A stretch of 64,000 nt of DNA from Sphingobacteriales bacterium (GTDB taxonomy: Bacteria; Bacteroidota; Bacteroidia; Chitinophagales; UBA2359). The stretch is taken from contig CP064999.1 of NCBI GenBank assembly GCA_016700115.1, forward strand, positions 5,265,501 to 5,329,500, written 5' to 3'. Position numbers and translations under genes: made by a program. Under the pieces are notes generated by a model. It had not been told where the DNA came from. It ran no database searches and saw only the letters and a program-made list of their open reading frames with translations. Positions within the stretch are counted from its first letter, which is position 1; each line of letters opens with the position of its first letter. Positions 18,348 through 27,772 of this stretch are shown piece by piece.

Positions 18348-18900
18348 CATCTACCAGATACTTGCTAAAGTTCCACGTTGGCACTTCATCATTCCATCCA
18401 TTCAACGATTTGTCGGATAAAAAGCGATACAGGGGATGTTGATTTTTTCCTTTCACTGATATTTTTTCAAACATTTGAAAGGTTACCCCATAGTTTTTTT
18501 CGCAAAATGCTGCAATTTCTTCATTGCTTCCCGGTTCCTGCCACATAAAATCATTAGATGGAAATCCTAAAATCACCACTTTATCTCCCATAGTTTGGTT
18601 AAGTTCTTCCAACTCCTTGTATTGAGGGGTTAATCCGCATTTTGAAGCCGTGTTGACCAATAAGACTTTTTTACCTCTGAATTTTTCAAAACTTACCGGC
18701 GTACCATCTATTCCGTTCAGTTTAAAATCGTAAAAAGACACTTTAGCAATCCCCGATCCGGTTCCATTTTGTGCCATTAAATCGTTGTCCGTTGAGTTGC
18801 CCGACGATGACCTTGCGTTACCGGGTTTTGTGGCTTTTGAACATCCGACAATGGAAAGCAAAGCAAAAGCACCTACAAATAATTTATTCAACATGCCCAT
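18268..18900 (-). CDS. Glutathione peroxidase-family lipoprotein
   Basis: About 210 residues. A signal sequence with lipobox SIVGC anchors it in the envelope, followed by a Ser/Thr/Asn linker. The peroxidase domain shows the peroxidatic Cys in NTASKCGLTPQY, the catalytic Gln in FMWQEPGSNEE, and the Trp/Asn of TWNFSKYLV. The usual FPCNQF is FPSNDF, but the later Cys in AAFCEKNYG, which acts as resolving Cys in thioredoxin-dependent members, is kept. The enzyme thus probably reduces peroxides with thioredoxin rather than glutathione. The start at 18900 is chosen for the signal peptide; 18927 and 18894 are alternatives. Its 3' 80 bases lie in the repeat duplicated by the IS. Confidence 0.88.
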   Translation of the reverse strand: MGMLNKLFVGAFALLSIVGCSKATKPGNARSSSGNSTDNDLMAQNGTGSGIAKVSFYDFKLNGIDGTPVSFEKFRGKKVLLVNTASKCGLTPQYKELEELNQTMGDKVVILGFPSNDFMWQEPGSNEEIAAFCEKNYGVTFQMFEKISVKGKNQHPLYRFLSDKSLNGWNDEVPTWNFSKYLVDENGNLVKFFKHSVTPMSAEIVRAIEE

Positions 18901-19021
18901 TCTGTTATTTTTTTTTAAAGAAAACACACGAATCCCGGATTTGTTTGGAAAACAGGGTATTTCCTTCGGTTTGGGAAGTTTTGATTTGAAGAACTTTAAT
19001 GGTTTTTCATATAGCCTGAAC

Positions 19022-20086
19022 TCAATTTTCCCAAACTTGTAACCGGTCTGTATGTATCATGGTATCATCAAGCAGAACAGCGGATTCAGGCAGCCGGGGT
19101 GCAGGAATTCCGGTTCCCCATCTTTGAGGCGCGGTAAAAATCCTGGCTTCATGCCATAGGTTTTGAGAAATCAATGTGTCCAATAGATATTTTCCTCCTT
19201 CGACCATGAGCGACTGAATCCCATGCCGGTATAAATAACTTATAATTTCCGGCAGGAGTGTTTCGTCAAACGGGGTTTGGAAAAAACTTAAATTACCGGA
19301 TGATGTTTGGACAGGCTGACTGCTTCCTGTAATTACCAGGGTCGGAATACTTTGGTCAAAAAGGCAGAGATGTTTGGGCAAAGTTAAATGTTCGTCCAAA
19401 ACAATGCGCATGGGTGAACTGCCAAACCAGTTGCGGACATTCAATTGCGGGTTATCGGTCAGGGCTGTATTATATCCAACCATTATAGACTGCTCCTCGC
19501 TTCGCCATTTATGTACCAATGTTTTAGAAAACTCATTGCTGATCCAGGTTTGTCTGTCCGAAGTTTTGGCAAAAAACAAATCCGAAGTCTGCGCCCATTT
19601 CAAAATGACCCGGGGGGATTGTTGGGTATGAAAGGTCATAAATTTTCGGTTCAGATGTTTTGCTTCCTCCTCCAATATCCCGACAGTTACCTGTACACCT
19701 GCCTCCTGCAACTGTTTTATTCCACTGCCTGAAACTTTGGGAAAAGGGTCAGCGCAGGCAATAACCACGCGGGGAATTTTGTGTTGAATAATCAAATTGG
19801 TACACGGAGGAGTTTTTCCGAAATGCGAACATGGCTCTAAACTGACATATAGGGTAGAGTGCTCCATCAGATGCCGTTGGCTGATGGGTACAGATTGAAT
19901 GGCGTTTACTTCGGCATGTGCTTTCCCGTATTGTTGATGGTATCCTTCCCCGATTATCCGGTTATCATAGACCAAAACAGCACCTACCATCGGATTGGGT
20001 GCTGTTTTTCCCATTCCCAAAGCCGCTAAATCAAGACAACGCCGCATATATTGCCGGTCGCTTAACAGGTCAGTTGTCATCATCAA
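19022..20086 (-). CDS. ribD: Bifunctional riboflavin biosynthesis deaminase/reductase
   Basis: 354 residues, the normal size. The N-terminal cytidine-deaminase-like domain has the zinc ligands HAEVNAI and PCSHFGKTPPC and the substrate loop GKTAPNPMVGAVLV. The C-terminal domain is the reductase, with RPRVILKWAQTSD-like sequence and a closing GGKYLLDTLI. Together they carry out the second and third steps from GTP to the pyrimidine precursor of riboflavin. The gene is 33 bases downstream of the FAD oxidoreductase gene on the same strand, so they are probably co-transcribed. Both relate to flavins only in the broad sense. Confidence 0.93.
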   Translation of the reverse strand: MMMTTDLLSDRQYMRRCLDLAALGMGKTAPNPMVGAVLVYDNRIIGEGYHQQYGKAHAEVNAIQSVPISQRHLMEHSTLYVSLEPCSHFGKTPPCTNLIIQHKIPRVVIACADPFPKVSGSGIKQLQEAGVQVTVGILEEEAKHLNRKFMTFHTQQSPRVILKWAQTSDLFFAKTSDRQTWISNEFSKTLVHKWRSEEQSIMVGYNTALTDNPQLNVRNWFGSSPMRIVLDEHLTLPKHLCLFDQSIPTLVITGSSQPVQTSSGNLSFFQTPFDETLLPEIISYLYRHGIQSLMVEGGKYLLDTLISQNLWHEARIFTAPQRWGTGIPAPRLPESAVLLDDTMIHTDRLQVWEN

Positions 20087-20118
20087 AGGTACCGTAAACT
20101 TTTTAGCATATTAATAAA

Positions 20119-21276
20119 TCAAAGTGTTGAACCGGAAAACAAGTCCACCATTTGTTTTCCTAAAAGACTTCCGATCGCCACTCCCATGCCGCTGAGTTTG
20201 ACCCCGATAGCTACATTGGGGCTAATCTTTTTTAGAATCGGAACTTTGTCCGGCCCAAAGGCCATAATGCCTGCCCAGGTTGTGTCTATTGAAAATGGTA
20301 TTCCGGGCAGGATGTCCTGTTTTAGTTTTTGCGCTAAGGCGGTGATTATCTGAGAAGTGGTTTTCATTTCTGTTGAAGTTTCGGCGGCAAAATTCAGGTT
20401 TCGCCCTCCTCCAAAAATGATTCGTTGGTTAAAATTGCGGAAATAAAAATACCCGCAGTCAAAATGAAAGATGCCCTGAAACGGAAGATTGGGTATTGGG
20501 TCTGTTACCAATACCTGCCCTCTGCCGGGTTCAACCAACAAATCGGGAATCAACTGTCGGGCAAAGGCATTGGTGCATATTGCTATTTTTTTTGCATAGA
20601 AGGTAACCGTAGTATCTAAAAAATTGTGATTTACCAGCACTCTGACTCCCCCGCCGGTTTCTGAGAGGTCGTCAAAAAATGCAACAACCTCAGCCCCGTT
20701 GATGATGGTTATCCCTTTCTGTTGGGCGAGTAACAATAGCGATTTCATCATTTTTCCGGTATCTAACTGACCTTCACAATGATTGATGACCAACGAACGG
20801 GCAAACCCGGGGTTAAATCCAAACCTTTTGACAGTTTCTGTACCGGCAACGCTGAACGCATTTTTCTGTAAAACAGGAAACAACATCCGGTTCAGGTCGT
20901 CAATTTTGTCTAAACAATATAACTCCTTTTCGCTCAAAATCTCGTAACTTCCCAAAGCCTGATAATCTATGGCTTTGTCTCCCAAACGGCTGCGCAACAG
21001 ATTTAATCCGTCAAACCTGAGCTTCACCAAATTTACCACCTCCGGTTCGGACATGGTTTGAAGGTCTGCAATCAGTTCGGTCGGACTTCCAATACAGGCA
21101 AACCCCGCATTCTTGGTACTGGCACCGGTAGGAAAAATACCTCTTTCCAATACTAATATTTTCGAAGCAGGAAACTTTTCGGAATAAGATATTGCAGCAG
21201 AAAGACCGGTAATCCCGCTACCGATAACTATAAAATCATAACGGATAAAACTCTCGCGCTCCCAAAAACTGATCAT
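20119..21276 (-). CDS. FAD-dependent oxidoreductase (DAO family)
   Basis: 385 residues. The N-terminal dinucleotide-binding motif is DFIVIGSGITGLSAA, followed by the acidic strand end VLERG. STKNAGFACIG is the DAO-family loop near the flavin. The C-terminal FAD contact is KLSGMGVAIGSLLGKQ. The middle contains the substrate domain with YFRNFNQRIIFGGGR. It resembles glycine/sarcosine oxidase-like or gamma-glutamylputrescine-oxidase-like enzymes; the substrate is unknown. Cytoplasmic, upstream of ribD. Confidence 0.82.
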   Translation of the reverse strand: MISFWERESFIRYDFIVIGSGITGLSAAISYSEKFPASKILVLERGIFPTGASTKNAGFACIGSPTELIADLQTMSEPEVVNLVKLRFDGLNLLRSRLGDKAIDYQALGSYEILSEKELYCLDKIDDLNRMLFPVLQKNAFSVAGTETVKRFGFNPGFARSLVINHCEGQLDTGKMMKSLLLLAQQKGITIINGAEVVAFFDDLSETGGGVRVLVNHNFLDTTVTFYAKKIAICTNAFARQLIPDLLVEPGRGQVLVTDPIPNLPFQGIFHFDCGYFYFRNFNQRIIFGGGRNLNFAAETSTEMKTTSQIITALAQKLKQDILPGIPFSIDTTWAGIMAFGPDKVPILKKISPNVAIGVKLSGMGVAIGSLLGKQMVDLFSGSTL

Positions 21277-21303
21277 ACACTTTATCTTTAGCAGTGCGAA
21301 GAT

Positions 21304-21373
21304 AAAAACTGAAAGTGAAAAACTGAAAGTGAAAAGCCTGAAAGTGAAAAGTGAAAAACTAAAAGTGAAAAGT
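21304..21373. repeat. Short degenerate tandem repeat
   Basis: About five to six copies of a 10-14 base unit around CTGAAAGTGAAAA, just upstream of the FAD oxidoreductase gene. The units vary in length. It looks like replication slippage; no coding or regulatory role is evident. The rest of 21277-21630 holds no convincing gene. Confidence 0.6.
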
Positions 21374-21630
21374 GGCTGCTTTGATAGTTCCTGTACTGGA
21401 AGCAGATGGGAAATAGTTTCAATGGTACAAATATTGCTGCATCCTTAAGATTTTGTAGGAAGCCATTGCCTGAATTTTCCGGAATTTCGATTCATCTGAC
21501 CGAAACGATAGCTCTGCCGGTAATCACGGGTTCTCAAGGGTTGATTTTTTGTTTTGATTCACTTTGGCAAATTACCGCTATCCTTTCTATCTTGCAGACA
21601 TTCTCCTCTACTGACAAAAAACAAGCATAA

Positions 21631-22416
21631 GTGAAAGGCAGACGGCATCAGGTGTTGCAATATCTGAAACATTTATTAACCGCCCGAACCAAGTACTATA
21701 TCCACTCTCCTTTTGTGTATGAGTTATGCGAAAAGGTGATATATGACCGGAGGCAGTTCTATGCCTTTGAAGCAATTGAAACCCTGAGAAGCCGGTTATT
21801 GTCCTCTGAAAAGGTAGTTGAAGTAACCGACTTTGGTTCAGGGTCGAAGGTGATGAGCAAGCTCCGGGAAATCAGGGAAATCGCAAAAAATGCTTCTGTT
21901 TCACCAAAAGCAGGGCAAATGTTGTTCCGGTTAGTCAATCATCTGCAACCAAAAACCATTCTGGAACTTGGAACTTCTTTGGGCATCAGCACGATGTATC
22001 TGGCATCTGCTAATCATCATGCTACAATACTTACCATTGAAGGATGCCCGCAGACCGCTAAACTCGCAGGAAAAAATTTTGAACTGATGAAAGCCGGCAA
22101 CATTCAACAGATAACAGGCAGATTTGAAGATAAAATTCCCGAATTACTCTCCCAAATCTCACAATTAGACCTTGTTTTTTTTGATGGCAATCATCGTGCC
22201 GCCCCTACCCTTCAATACTTTAACTGGTGTCTGGACAAAGCCCATACCGGTTCGGTTTTCATTTTTGACGATATTTACTGGTCTGAGGATATGACTTTGG
22301 TTTGGAACCAGATTCAACATCATCCTAAAGTAACACTGACCATAGACCTTTTCCGGTTAGGGCTGGTTTTTTTTAGAACAGAACAAGCTAAGGAGCATTT
22401 CAAACTGTATTTTTAA
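21631..22416 (+). CDS. Class I SAM-dependent O-methyltransferase-like protein
   Basis: 261 residues. The N-terminal segment LTARTKYYIHSPFVYELCE is characteristic of a Bacteroidota methyltransferase family. The SAM motif is TILELGTSLGISTMYLA, and the acidic motif after it is LDLVFFDGNHRAAPT, as in O-methyltransferases of the catechol type. The start is a GTG immediately after an in-frame TAA, the only start that keeps the conserved N-terminus. The substrate is unknown. A small unassigned gene follows on the same strand. Confidence 0.8.
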   Translation: MKGRRHQVLQYLKHLLTARTKYYIHSPFVYELCEKVIYDRRQFYAFEAIETLRSRLLSSEKVVEVTDFGSGSKVMSKLREIREIAKNASVSPKAGQMLFRLVNHLQPKTILELGTSLGISTMYLASANHHATILTIEGCPQTAKLAGKNFELMKAGNIQQITGRFEDKIPELLSQISQLDLVFFDGNHRAAPTLQYFNWCLDKAHTGSVFIFDDIYWSEDMTLVWNQIQHHPKVTLTIDLFRLGLVFFRTEQAKEHFKLYF

Positions 22417-22495
22417 ATACCGGAAAAAGTAACTTGCATTACTGACAGAAAAAAGTGAAATTTGCGGCCAATTGACCCACGATAAAGATTTTGCA

Positions 22496-22966
22496 ATGAC
22501 CAACCACTTCGGTTCCGAGTTGAACCAACCAAATATCCATGAGTTTTTTGCCAATTCTTGCCTTTCTGAAGCATTGCTGTTGCTCAAACATACAGACCTG
22601 AGTTCAGAACAAAGAGAAGAACTGAAACATTGCACCCATGCTGCTTATTATCACAGCCAAAAAACAGATAATTTAACTAATCTTGTGCGTGGTCTATGGT
22701 TATTGACCAAAACTTATGCAGTTCTCGGTCAACAGGAAAACACAGAACACTATGCCGAAAAGGGACGCGGGCTTTGCGGAGAAGCTGTTTTGTCCCAACC
22801 TGCCGCTTTTGCTTATATTTTTGATGCCTTAGGAACAGCTTATGAAACCGGCAACCAACCCGATGAAGCTCACGCCTACCGGCAACTTTCAATAGATATG
22901 TCAAACGAAATAAAAGATATTGCTGTTAAAAACAGTTTTTTGGAAGAAACCGGTTTGGCAGGTTAG
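22496..22966 (+). CDS. Small helical (TPR-like) cytoplasmic protein
   Basis: About 156 residues, no signal peptide. I do not recognise a named family. Segments such as LVRGLWLLTKTYAVLGQQENTEHYAEKG and FAYIFDALGTAYETGNQPDEAHAY read like two TPR helix pairs. The start at 22496 is preferred; 22472 is also possible. The stop overlaps the stop of convergent cysQ by four bases. It follows the methyltransferase gene by 80 bp and may share its transcript. Confidence 0.65.
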   Translation: MTNHFGSELNQPNIHEFFANSCLSEALLLLKHTDLSSEQREELKHCTHAAYYHSQKTDNLTNLVRGLWLLTKTYAVLGQQENTEHYAEKGRGLCGEAVLSQPAAFAYIFDALGTAYETGNQPDEAHAYRQLSIDMSNEIKDIAVKNSFLEETGLAG

Positions 22967-23736
22967 GCACTGACAATAAAACTGGGGCTTAACAAATTTT
23001 CCTTGTTGTAGATCAAAGGACTGCCATCGGGTTGCACTACTGTAGCTCCGGATTCTGTCGCCACGATATGACCGGCAGCGGTATCCCATTCCATACAAGG
23101 TGAAAAGCGGGGGTAAAAATGAGCCTTGCCTTCTGCCACAAAACAAAACTTCAAAGCACTGCCGGCACCTATTACGGTAACTTCACCATATTTTTTAACA
23201 AGCCCCTGAATAAAATCATCGGTTGCCTGATTTCGGTGTGAACGGCTGGCAAAAGTCAATACCGGTTTCCCAAGTTCAGCCGGAGAGCTTTTGAGTTTTA
23301 CAGGCGGCTTCCCTTTTTCAAGTTTAAAACTCCCCTTCCCTTTGATGGCATAATAAGTCAGTTCTTGTGCCGGAACATAGACTATTCCGGTAACGGGTGT
23401 TTGATGACTGATCAACGCTAAGTTGATGGTAAATTCCCCGTTGCGTTTGACAAATTCCTTAGTGCCGTCTAAAGGGTCAATCAGCCAATAGGTTTCCCAA
23501 TTCTTTCGGTCTGAATAACCGGTGAGCTTTGTTTCTTCCGAAATAACAGGTATATGCGGATATTTCTGAATCAATCCTGCTACCAAAATTTGGTTAGAGC
23601 GGGTATCGGCAAGGGTTAAGGGTGAATCGTCCGATTTTTGAATTACTTCAAATGTTTGGGAATAAACTTCCATAATCGCCCGTCCGGCTTCTTTTACCAA
23701 TTCAAGCAGATAATTTAGGTCAATTTGTTCTGTCAT
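22963..23736 (-). CDS. cysQ: 3'(2'),5'-bisphosphate nucleotidase CysQ
   Basis: 257 residues of the lithium-sensitive inositol-monophosphatase fold. Metal and substrate motifs are PVISEETKL, WLIDPLDGTKEFVKRNGEF and MEWDTAAGHIVA. The enzyme removes the 3'-phosphate from PAP left over after sulfate assimilation and sulfotransfer. Cytoplasmic, normal length. It is downstream of holA on the same strand with a 72-base gap. Confidence 0.92.
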   Translation of the reverse strand: MTEQIDLNYLLELVKEAGRAIMEVYSQTFEVIQKSDDSPLTLADTRSNQILVAGLIQKYPHIPVISEETKLTGYSDRKNWETYWLIDPLDGTKEFVKRNGEFTINLALISHQTPVTGIVYVPAQELTYYAIKGKGSFKLEKGKPPVKLKSSPAELGKPVLTFASRSHRNQATDDFIQGLVKKYGEVTVIGAGSALKFCFVAEGKAHFYPRFSPCMEWDTAAGHIVATESGATVVQPDGSPLIYNKENLLSPSFIVSA

Positions 23737-23808
23737 CTTTTAAGTGGATTTTGGAAGAGGGATGTATAAGTTGAAATCGGGATAACTACAAGATTTTTTG
23801 AACAGGGT

Positions 23809-24816
23809 TTATCCGTAAAGAATCTGAATCATGAGTTCTTTCATCAATTCCCCATCCTGTCCGCCAACATGATCAACACCCTTCGATTTAAGGTCATAAG
23901 TATATAGCAGTTCTAAAATTTTCCGGGTTTTATCCACCGGAAAATTGGGAATTGCGGCTTTGAAATCCTTCAATGCCCAGGCACTGTTGAGTCCCATAGC
24001 TTTCAGCACCGCCGCTTCCGGTTGCCGGTGAACATGGTGATAAACATAGAGTTTGCTGAAAAAACGGTACAGGCTGCCAATCAGCAACACCAAAGGTCCT
24101 GCTTTAGGGTTTGCGGTAAAATAATCCACAATTCTGAAAACTTTGGTGGTTTGACGGTTTGCAACGGCATCCTGAAGCTCAAAAACATTATACTCTTTAT
24201 TTACCCCGATATTATCGGCAATATGTTGTTGACTGACCGTCGTGTTTGGGGGCAGGTTAAGCATCAGCTTGTCTAATTCGTTGGCAATATGCCCCAAATC
24301 ATTTCCCATATATTCTACCAACATGGCACATGCCTCCGGATTGATTTGAAACCGGTTGGCCTGCATATATTTTTGAATCCATGCCGGTATTTGATTCTCG
24401 TAATATTTTTTGGATTCAAAAATTACCCCGTTGGTATGCAGAATAGCTTTTGCCAGTTTACTGTTGCTCCTGATGGTTTTACCTTTATAAGCCAACACCA
24501 ACAAGGTAGTCGGCATTGGACTTCTGGCATATTTTTCAAGCTTTTCAATATCTGCCAACTGTTGAGCTTCTTTTACAATCACCACCTGAAAAGGCGACAT
24601 CATCGGATAACGACGGGACATAGACGCAATATTGTCGGCATCTGTATCTTTTCCATACACCACCATCAGATTAAATTCCTTTTCTGAATCGCTCAGAACA
24701 TCGTGCTCAAAAAGCCGGATTAAACGCTCAATAAAAAACGTCTCCTCTCCCTGCAACAAATACACCGGACGATAATTTTTCGCACGCAGTTCGCGCTTGA
24801 TTTCTTCAAAAGTCAT
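23809..24816 (-). CDS. holA: DNA polymerase III delta subunit
   Basis: 335 residues, the right length for HolA, the clamp-loader subunit that opens the beta sliding clamp. The N-terminal YRPVYLLQGEETFFIERLI is the family's opening segment. MVVYGKDTDADNI, YMGNDLGHIANELDKLML and GVNKEYNVFELQDAVANR are typical of the middle region, and the C-terminal collar domain has ALKDFKAAIPNF and DLKSKGV. Cytoplasmic. Confidence 0.93.
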   Translation of the reverse strand: MTFEEIKRELRAKNYRPVYLLQGEETFFIERLIRLFEHDVLSDSEKEFNLMVVYGKDTDADNIASMSRRYPMMSPFQVVIVKEAQQLADIEKLEKYARSPMPTTLLVLAYKGKTIRSNSKLAKAILHTNGVIFESKKYYENQIPAWIQKYMQANRFQINPEACAMLVEYMGNDLGHIANELDKLMLNLPPNTTVSQQHIADNIGVNKEYNVFELQDAVANRQTTKVFRIVDYFTANPKAGPLVLLIGSLYRFFSKLYVYHHVHRQPEAAVLKAMGLNSAWALKDFKAAIPNFPVDKTRKILELLYTYDLKSKGVDHVGGQDGELMKELMIQILYG

Positions 24817-25338
24817 AATTTAACCTTAAATAAAGTGGTGCCGGGGGCTTCAACCAAACTATAATTCATTCAATCCGGCAAAAATAATCTGTTTTTTTGG
24901 GCATATCGCGAAAAAATGCCGCGATCAGGGAATTTGTTAAAAACCGGTCATTCTTCTTTACCCTATAAAGAGAAAATAGGCTAAGGCTGAAAAAGGAAGC
25001 GTAGCTGTGATGTCTTTATAGATAACGAACTGCCCCCTGTTTTGACTTTGTGTTTTATCCTGCCGGCCAATGTCAGTTTAACGCTGTTAAAATGCGAGGC
25101 TAAAATTGCTTTTCCAACCCTGTTTGACACTGTATTCAATTTTAAAATAACGTGAGGATAGAACAAATCAGGCTAAATCAAAGGGGATTTTTAAAAAACG
25201 CTGCGAATTACTATGCCCTTTATGCGGTAAATCGTGCGGAAACAGAAAATGCTGAACCGCCTTCGGAACTGAATATTATAAAGATTAAAATCACTATAAA
25301 ATAGCCATTTAGGGCATTTCCTCCTAAAAAAACTAACA
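24817..25338. other. Gene-free stretch at the left border of the island
   Basis: About 520 bases with no supportable gene, terminator or RNA. A few short frames exist but show no family resemblance. It separates holA from the 21-bp tandem repeat. Confidence 0.5.
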
Positions 25339-25632
25339 ATGCCCATCTTTAACCTTTCCATGCCCATCTTTGACCTTTCCATGACCACCTTTGACCTTTC
25401 CATGCCCATCTTTGACCTTTCCATGACCATCTTTAACCTTTCCATGACCATCTTTGACCCTTCCATGCCCATCTTTAACCTTTCCATGCCCATCTTTGAC
25501 CTTTCCATGCTCATCTTTGACCTTTCCATGCCCATCTTTGACCTTTCCATGCTCATCTTTGACCTATCCATGCCCATCTTTAACCTTTCCATGACCATCT
25601 TTAACTTTTCCATGACCATCTTCACTTTTTAC
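25339..25632. repeat. 21-bp tandem repeat (minisatellite), about 14 units
   Basis: Fourteen consecutive 21-base units begin at 25339 and every 21 bases to 25612 (consensus ATGCCCATCTTTGACCTTTC plus C). Variation is confined mainly to a few positions (CCC/ACC/CTC and GAC/AAC). Because the unit is a multiple of three, both strands stay open: + reads MPIFDLS repeats (to 25725), - reads MERSKMG-type repeats (from 25625). Neither looks like a real protein family, so I treat it as a repeat rather than a gene. Confidence 0.9.
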
Positions 25633-25747
25633 CCCTCTTTTTTAAACAATTTCAGGAGAAATGACTATACAGGCATTGAATATTTTATGCTCAACTGCTT
25701 GGGTAAAGTAAGAAAAGACCGCTAAAAGTTGCTCTCTATCAAAACCC

Positions 25748-26015
25748 TTGACCTGTTGCGAACTTAATTTAAGGAATGCGAGCCTAAGGAATGGCTTTTT
25801 TTCAGGAAAATTGAAAAAAGCAGGGATAAAAGAAAGTAAACATTCATACTTGGTGCCAATGGTTTGCGCCTCATCTCTTGGAAAACGGAACAGATTTGCG
25901 CTTCATTCAGGTCATATTGGGACACGAAAGTTCTAAAATCACAGCAATTTATACCTACTTAACCACTAAAGGGTTTGACCAAATTAATAATCAGTTAGAT
26001 AGTTTGGATATTTAA
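25748..26015 (+). pseudogene. Decayed tyrosine recombinase (C-terminal fragment, frameshifted)
   Basis: Two frames together give the C-terminal catalytic part of an XerC/D-like integrase. The first reads ...SGKLKKAGIKE. A frameshift near 25835 leads to a second frame ending at TAA 26013-26015 that reads HTWCQWFAPHLLENGTDLRF, then IQVILGHESSKITAIYTYL. The box-II HxLRH has become HTWCQW, losing the catalytic arginine and histidine; LGHES and the Tyr of IYTYL remain. The N-terminal domain is missing. It is a dead recombinase at the left of the island. Confidence 0.8.
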
Positions 26016-26258
26016 TGTTGAATGTTTAACTTTGCTTGCATTATATAAAGTCCAATTTATCAGTTAGGTAAATCCAAAGTTTGCTCTTTCGAAAATGACA
26101 TTATATTGTTTTTGGGAGTTGACAAACCCTACGGATAAGGCAGAAATAAACGCATGTTTGGGGTTGTTTACACTAAAGTTACGTTTAAACAGATGTTAGG
26201 TGCAACCCTAATACGATAACGCAAATTTGTTACTGACTGCAAAAAAAAAGAGACTATA

Positions 26259-27254
26259 ATGGCTTTTGAAATTGACGAACTACAATTAAAAAACGATAGT
26301 GTAGAAGAGCAAATCAGGTTACGAAAAATTTTTGAGGTTCTTAAAGAGAAAGCTATTAAACAAGAAAGTCTGACAGAACACGAAAAGGAATTCTTTTGTA
26401 TGGCAGTAAAGATTTCCCACCTTGACGATGGTACTTGGGAGGATTATTCTTGTTGCGACAATTATAAGTTCAAATCTCTTTACTTAACTTATTTCCACGA
26501 CTTGACTGGAGTAAGCTTGTATCAAAAAGTAAAAGGTATGTCATTTTACAAGGTTGAACCTAACGAAGCACAAACAGACCTTCAATATCTATATAATAAA
26601 TCAGACGAGTGGAAATTGATAATTCTAAAGACAAATCACAGTGACCAATTGCTCCAACAAATTTCAACAGAGTCAAGAAAAGAATTGAAAAACCTATATA
26701 AACTTCCCGAGGTTCTTATTGGTTATTTGTGTAAGGGTTCTTTCGTTTACATTTTTAAGGAAAGAGCAATTCTTCTGCACTCAAAATATATTTACTGCAT
26801 TGCCCTTGAAATTTTTAAGACATTAAAACCTGAGGACTTGGTTTTAGAAATCAATTCAATTCAAATTGAGTTCAATGAATACAGTTTGATACATATTTTG
26901 AACAGACACTATGCTCAAATTATGAAGCAATACAATACAGGAAAAACTTTTCACAACGAGGACTTCAAGCCAAGAATACTTAGCGTTCAACTCAAAGAGA
27001 TACTTCACGACATTGATAATTCAAAGTTGTTACAAGGCAAAGGCATTGACAAAATCGGCTTTCATCAAAACGGAACTGACTACTTGATTTGGACAAGTGA
27101 AAAAATAAAATCCGTAAAAGGACGAGGCAATGTTTCTTATAGGCGGCTTGACACATTTTATCCTGTATCGGATGAAGCAGAAAAAAATAAACTCATCGCA
27201 ACTTGCGACTTAAAAAGAATTAGCAACACCCTTTCAGTTTATGTTCCGAAGTAA
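26259..27254 (+). CDS. Uncharacterised protein with a possible PBECR-like nuclease segment
   Basis: 331 residues, no signal peptide or membrane segment. No family is recognised with certainty. Residues about 205-250 read FNEYSLIHILNRHYAQIMKQ, then KPRILSVQLKEILHDID, a pattern that resembles the phage-Barnase-EndoU-ColicinE5/D-RelE-like (PBECR) toxin nucleases with their HI..RH core, and a later GTDYLIWTSEKIKSVKGRG could be the final strands. The N-terminal half is charged and helical. First cargo gene after the integrase stump; an attC-like GTTAGGT lies 58 bases upstream at 26195-26201. Function is inferred only weakly. Confidence 0.55.
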   Translation: MAFEIDELQLKNDSVEEQIRLRKIFEVLKEKAIKQESLTEHEKEFFCMAVKISHLDDGTWEDYSCCDNYKFKSLYLTYFHDLTGVSLYQKVKGMSFYKVEPNEAQTDLQYLYNKSDEWKLIILKTNHSDQLLQQISTESRKELKNLYKLPEVLIGYLCKGSFVYIFKERAILLHSKYIYCIALEIFKTLKPEDLVLEINSIQIEFNEYSLIHILNRHYAQIMKQYNTGKTFHNEDFKPRILSVQLKEILHDIDNSKLLQGKGIDKIGFHQNGTDYLIWTSEKIKSVKGRGNVSYRRLDTFYPVSDEAEKNKLIATCDLKRISNTLSVYVPK

Positions 27255-27350
27255 TCCGACAATGTTTAACTTTACTGACTATGTTTAAATATCCTAGAAC
27301 CTAGTGTATTCAATAATTGGGCTGACCCTCTAAGGACGAACAGAAGGGCA

Positions 27351-27455
27351 GCCGATAACACCGGTAACTGTTACCCAACTACTCAAAAAACACTATATAC
27401 CCGATTTTAAAAAACCGTAGCTTTCCAATAAAAGGCTTTTGCTGATTGGTGTCCA
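27351..27455. repeat. IS1182-derived element copy 1, left part only
   Basis: Contains the left half of the island repeat (ATAACACCGGTAACTGTT, then CAACTACTCAAAAAAC and a TACCCGATTTT block). It lacks the right half with the transposase N-terminus and promoter. It begins about 100 bases after the 26259-27254 gene. Confidence 0.75.
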
Positions 27456-27485
27456 TACTGATTAGAAAAATAGCTTGGGATATAA

Positions 27486-27704
27486 AAAGTTATTGAAGAG
27501 TGGTTTAAAGTTTGGTATGGAAAAAAAACAGGCGTTATAACAGCAGAATCCCCCTTTGTTTATTCATCTGTGTTAGAAGGGTTTGCAAGATTAACGCTGC
27601 AAACCTTCATTAGATTAAATTCTTTTCCGTATTCCGACTGTGGTAACAGGAAGGTAAACAATACATGTTACACCTGTAAAAAAAGGTTTAAATTAAAAGT
27701 TTGA
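27486..27704 (+). other. Open fragment with a zinc-ribbon-like end (gene remnant)
   Basis: A 72-codon frame without a plausible start, preceded by a stop at 27483-27485. The end, SDCGNRKVNNTCYTCKKRFK, resembles the N-terminal zinc ribbon of transposases or a related nucleic-acid-binding ribbon, but one of the expected four cysteines is missing. It is probably debris; nothing else is seen in 27456-27772. Confidence 0.25.
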
Positions 27705-27772
27705 AGTATTGCAGATTTAAATTAAAAAGTATAATTTTGCAATATTGTACTAACAAATAAATCCAAAGTAGG

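Noticed and set aside
21406..21630. 74-codon frame directly before and in frame with the methyltransferase gene
   Set aside because: Sequence is not protein-like, has no family match and ends in a stop immediately before the conserved methyltransferase N-terminus.
24981..25166. 61-codon minus-strand frame
   Set aside because: No recognisable motif, no start context and no neighbour it could belong with.
25191..25625. 144-codon minus-strand frame
   Set aside because: It consists almost entirely of the 21-bp repeat read backwards, so its openness is a property of the repeat and not evidence for a gene.
25339..25632. CRISPR array
   Set aside because: Units are directly adjacent 21-mers without spacers, and there are no cas genes.
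25339..25725. 128-codon + strand frame of MPIFDLS repeats
   Set aside because: Same repeat in the forward frame. No signal sequence, no clean start context and no related domain.
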